From Phycisphaerales bacterium UBA2266 (GTDB lineage: Bacteria; Planctomycetota; Phycisphaerae; Sedimentisphaerales; Anaerobacaceae): a stretch of DNA of 7,887 bases. The stretch is from contig DDXG01000308.1 in assembly GCA_002347125.1 (NCBI GenBank), positions 8,041-15,927 on the forward strand. Direction: 5' to 3'. This document shows positions 5,385 through 7,887 of this stretch, piece by piece. The position numbers and the translations under genes were made by a program. Numbering within the stretch: position 1 is the stretch's first letter; every line of letters starts with the position of its first letter. The notes beneath the pieces were generated by a model. The model was not told the origin of the DNA and did not search any database. It worked only from the letters and a program-made list of their open reading frames with translations.

Positions 5385-7763
5385 ATGGACAGGATACGGT
5401 TGTTCGGGTTAGCTGTTGTGATGGGCTTGTTGGCCGGGTCGGTGTTGGGGGCTGATCTGAGGCTGGATGAGAAGGCGGCGGTTGGGGGGGAATGGGGGTA
5501 TCGGCCGGGGGATGGGGATGCGTCTGCCGTGAACCCGCCGAGTTTCTCGTGGCGGCCTGTGAAGGGGATGGTCTGGGAGGTGCAGTGTGCGCGGGATGCG
5601 GGGTTCGCCGATGTGGTGTATCGCGTCGAGAAGGTGGAATTCAACGTGCATTGTCCGCCCCGGGTGTTCGAGCCGGGGGCGTATTACTGGAGATACCGGG
5701 GGACCGACAGCAAGGGGCAGGTGACGAACTGGAGCATTGCGAGGAAATTCAGCATTGGGGCCGATGCTGTCAGAATGCCGATGCCCCTGCGTGAGGAATT
5801 GCTGGGTCGGATTCCGAAGAGCCACCCGCGATTGTTCGTGCGGCCGGAGAATGTCGGCAAGCTCAAGGCCGCGGCTGCAGGGCCGCTGAAGAAGGAGTTT
5901 GCCGAACTCGTGCGCGAGTGCGATAAACTGATGGCCAATCCCGTTTCGACCGTCGAGCCGGCAACCTATCCGAAGGACATCGTCCGTAACAGCGATCCGT
6001 GGCGGGAGATTTGGTGGGGCAATCGCGAGAAGGTGATTCGCACGCTCAATGGGGCCGCGACGCTGGGATTTACGCGGCTGATCGGCGGCAAGGAGCAGTA
6101 CGGACAGGAAGCCAGGCGGATTCTGCTCGAATGCGCCAAGTGGGACCCCAAGGGCAGTACGGGCTATCGCTACAACGATGAGGCGGGGATGCCGTACAAT
6201 TACTACTTCTCGCGGACGTACAGCTTCATCAACGACCTCTTGAACGAGCAGGAAAAGGACCTCTGCCGCAAGGTGATGAAGATTCGCGGGGATGAGATGT
6301 ACGCCCATCTGTGTCCGGGGCATCTCTGGCGGCCGTATGGCAGCCACCAGAACCGGGCGTGGCACTTCCTGGGCGAGGTGGGGATTGCCTTTCTCGGCGA
6401 GGTCGAGGGGGCCGATGACTGGGTGTGGTTCGCGATGAACGTGTTCTTCAATGCCTACCCCGTCTGGAGCGACGACGACGGCGGCTGGCACGAGGGCACA
6501 AGCTACTGGGCCAGCTACCAGAACCGCTTCACCTGGTGGGCGGATGTGATGCGCGAGGCGATGGGGATCGACGCCTACCGCAAGCCGTACTACTCGCAGG
6601 CGGGCTACTACGCGATGTACCTGATGCCGCCGGGCAAGGTCGGCGGCGGCTTCGGCGATCTGACGGCCGCTCGCACGGCAAAAAGCAACGTGCCGCTGAT
6701 GAGCGACTTCGCGGCGCAGGCGGGCAACGGGCACTGGCAGTGGTACGTGGAGCAGTTGGGCGGGCCGACGCAAGCGGGCGGCTATATCGGCTTCGTCCGC
6801 GGGCAGTTGCCGAAGGTCGAGCCGGTCAGCCCCAAGGACCTGCCGGCGTCGAGGCTCTTCGCCGGGACGGGCCAGGCGTATCTCAATACGAGTATCCTGG
6901 ACGCGGGCGACAGCGTGCAGGTGGTTTTCAAATCGAGCCCGTTCGGAACCCAGTCGCATGGATACGAGGCGAGCAATTCGTTTCTGCTGTGGGGATATGG
7001 GCAGCGGCTGCTGATTCGCAGCGGCTACCGCGACAGCTACGGCAGCGACCACCACAAGGGCTGGATGTGGAGCACGCGGTCGGTCAACAACATCACCGTC
7101 GGCGGCAAGGGCCAGTTCCGCAGGGATGTCCGGGCGCAGGGCGGGATTACGGACTTCGTGACGACGCCGGCCATCGACATCGTCAGCGGCGAAGCGGGCG
7201 GGGCCTATGAGGATGGGATACTGGAGCGGTTCACGCGGTCGATTGTGTTCGTCAAGCCGGACCTTGTTATCGTGTACGACCGGCTTGCGGCCAGGCAGGA
7301 CACGACCTTCGAGTACGGGCTGCACGCGATCAACAAGTTCGACGTGGGCGACCAGCGCAGTATCACGGTCCGCAAGGACGATGCGGGCTGCGCGATCACG
7401 TTCCTTAGCCCGGCGGCCCTGAGCTTCACGCAGACCGACCAGTACGACCCGAACCCCCGGCCGCGGATCAAGCTGCGCGAATGGCACCTGACGGCAAGCA
7501 CGGCCGAGAAGAGTCGGGAGATGCAGTTCGCATCGCTGTACCGCCCCTTCAAAGAGGGCATGAACGTCCCGAACGAGGCTTCTCTGGAGCAGCTGCCCGG
7601 CGGCTACCTCCTGACGGCCGAAGTAGGCGAAGGCCGCATAACCGCCCTGCTGCCAATCGACGACGCGGCCACATTAGAGGCCGAGGGTATGGAGACCAAG
7701 GGCCGTATTCGCTGCCGCGTTGTTCGCAAGGGCAACTCGGCCGAAGCGACCCAAGGGCAATAG
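5385..7763 (+). CDS. Secreted heparinase II/III-type polysaccharide lyase (DUF4962-like N-terminus)
   Basis: The 792-residue protein starts with a signal peptide (hydrophobic core LFGLAVVMGLLAGSVLG, likely cleavage after GA at 23-24). Residues about 45-125 form a fibronectin-III-like strand module (PPSFSWRP to WSIARKFSI), as in the DUF4962 region of such proteins. About 145-460 is the helical toroid domain, and about 490-792 the beta-sandwich half. Candidate catalytic residues are His321 and Asn323 in GSHQNRAW, Tyr374 in WHEGTSYW and His525 in SHGYEASNSF. Their spacing (53 and 151 residues) closely matches His202, Tyr257 and His406 of Pedobacter heparinase II. The metal ligands of that enzyme are not fully conserved: the position two after His525 is Tyr. 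The expected reaction is beta-elimination of a uronate-containing, possibly sulfated polysaccharide outside the cytoplasm, with substrate unknown. The first 130 codons use GGG for Gly heavily, then shift towards GGC. Confidence 0.85.
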   Translation: MDRIRLFGLAVVMGLLAGSVLGADLRLDEKAAVGGEWGYRPGDGDASAVNPPSFSWRPVKGMVWEVQCARDAGFADVVYRVEKVEFNVHCPPRVFEPGAYYWRYRGTDSKGQVTNWSIARKFSIGADAVRMPMPLREELLGRIPKSHPRLFVRPENVGKLKAAAAGPLKKEFAELVRECDKLMANPVSTVEPATYPKDIVRNSDPWREIWWGNREKVIRTLNGAATLGFTRLIGGKEQYGQEARRILLECAKWDPKGSTGYRYNDEAGMPYNYYFSRTYSFINDLLNEQEKDLCRKVMKIRGDEMYAHLCPGHLWRPYGSHQNRAWHFLGEVGIAFLGEVEGADDWVWFAMNVFFNAYPVWSDDDGGWHEGTSYWASYQNRFTWWADVMREAMGIDAYRKPYYSQAGYYAMYLMPPGKVGGGFGDLTAARTAKSNVPLMSDFAAQAGNGHWQWYVEQLGGPTQAGGYIGFVRGQLPKVEPVSPKDLPASRLFAGTGQAYLNTSILDAGDSVQVVFKSSPFGTQSHGYEASNSFLLWGYGQRLLIRSGYRDSYGSDHHKGWMWSTRSVNNITVGGKGQFRRDVRAQGGITDFVTTPAIDIVSGEAGGAYEDGILERFTRSIVFVKPDLVIVYDRLAARQDTTFEYGLHAINKFDVGDQRSITVRKDDAGCAITFLSPAALSFTQTDQYDPNPRPRIKLREWHLTASTAEKSREMQFASLYRPFKEGMNVPNEASLEQLPGGYLLTAEVGEGRITALLPIDDAATLEAEGMETKGRIRCRVVRKGNSAEATQGQ

Positions 7764-7777
7764 AAGCTCGAAATCAA

Positions 7778-7807
7778 CCACGGATTAACGCGGATTTCCA
7801 CGGATTT
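7778..7807. repeat. Short 10-bp direct repeats (CACGGATTTN type)
   Basis: GGATT recurs every 10 bp in CACGGATTAA, CGCGGATTTC and CACGGATTTT, just after the lyase stop codon. CCACGGATT occurs exactly twice, 20 bp apart. This looks like the ACCACGGATTAACACGGAT-type repeat often seen between genes in environmental bacterial genomes. Confidence 0.65.
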
Positions 7808-7828
7808 TTTTGCTGCCCCGTGGCCGCC

Positions 7829-7856
7829 TGTCATTCCTGCGAAGGCAGGAATCCAG
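7829..7856. repeat. REP-like palindromic intergenic element
   Basis: ATTCCTGC (7833-7840), loop GAAG and GCAGGAAT (7845-7852) form a perfect 8-bp hairpin within the context GTC...CCAG. Read on the minus strand it encodes the well-known spurious peptide FWIPAFAGMT. This identifies the widespread GTCATTCC...GGAATCCAG repeat family. It could act as a transcript end structure for the lyase gene, but no T-run follows it on the plus strand. Confidence 0.75.
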
Positions 7857-7860
7857 AACG

Positions 7861-7887
7861 CGAACCGCAAGCCACAAGCCGCGAGCC
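7861..7887. repeat. Second 7-bp tandem repeat (CAAGCCN type), cut by the window edge
   Basis: CGAACCG, CAAGCCA, CAAGCCG and CGAGCC follow one another at a 7-bp period up to the end of the window. The period and the A-A-G-x-C-C look match the array at 3226-3298, although the units differ. It may continue beyond the window. Confidence 0.55.

Noticed and set aside
5409..7487. 692-codon open frame on the minus strand inside the lyase gene
   Set aside because: It lies opposite a gene with clear signal peptide, domains and catalytic motifs. The translation is rich in Arg, Pro, Ala and Val with no motif, as expected from the antisense of GC-rich codons.

Overview
The window looks like an accessory stretch of a Planctomycetota-type (Phycisphaerae-like) or related PVC genome. 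The basis is the combination of a PEP-CTERM exported protein, a Tat-exported formylglycine sulfatase, a large secreted heparinase II/III-type (DUF4962-like) lyase, and intergenic DNA full of short tandem repeats. This lineage call is an inference from gene content; no rRNA or marker gene is present.

Layout. Positions 1-571 hold two gene remnants lying back to back. On the minus strand (about 294 to 103) is a short C-terminal tail with weak serpin-like features. On the plus strand (about 299 to 571) is the C-terminal tail of a protein-arginine deiminase (PAD) family protein, with the catalytic Cys position changed to Trp. A good sigma70-type promoter (618-647) then drives a PEP-CTERM protein (689-1432). 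It is followed after 19 bp by a 38-residue signal-peptide-like ORF (1452-1568) that looks like the cut-off start of another exported protein. A convergent sulfatase occupies 3120-1600 on the minus strand.

From 3226 to 3484 lies a gene-free repeat block: a 7-bp tandem array followed closely by a degenerate 21-bp tandem array. Next come a membrane-anchored protein of unknown function (3593-4306), a 321-bp gap with nested inverted repeats, and a small protein with a HEPN-type RNxxxH motif (4628-5182). This part looks less GC-rich than its neighbours and is the best candidate for an undescribed, possibly defence-related module. The window ends with a 792-residue secreted polysaccharide-lyase-like protein (5385-7763) and a tail of three small repeat types (7778-7887).

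How the genes may work together. The sulfatase and the lyase-like enzyme are both exported and fit desulfation plus cleavage of a sulfated, uronate-containing polysaccharide. They are separated and on opposite strands, so a shared pathway is an inference. The PAD tail, the truncated signal-peptide ORF and the repeats point to repeated rearrangement. The membrane-protein/HEPN pair sits between the two carbohydrate genes like an insertion. Most other long open frames, including a 692-codon antisense frame in the lyase gene, are shadows caused by GC-rich codon use.
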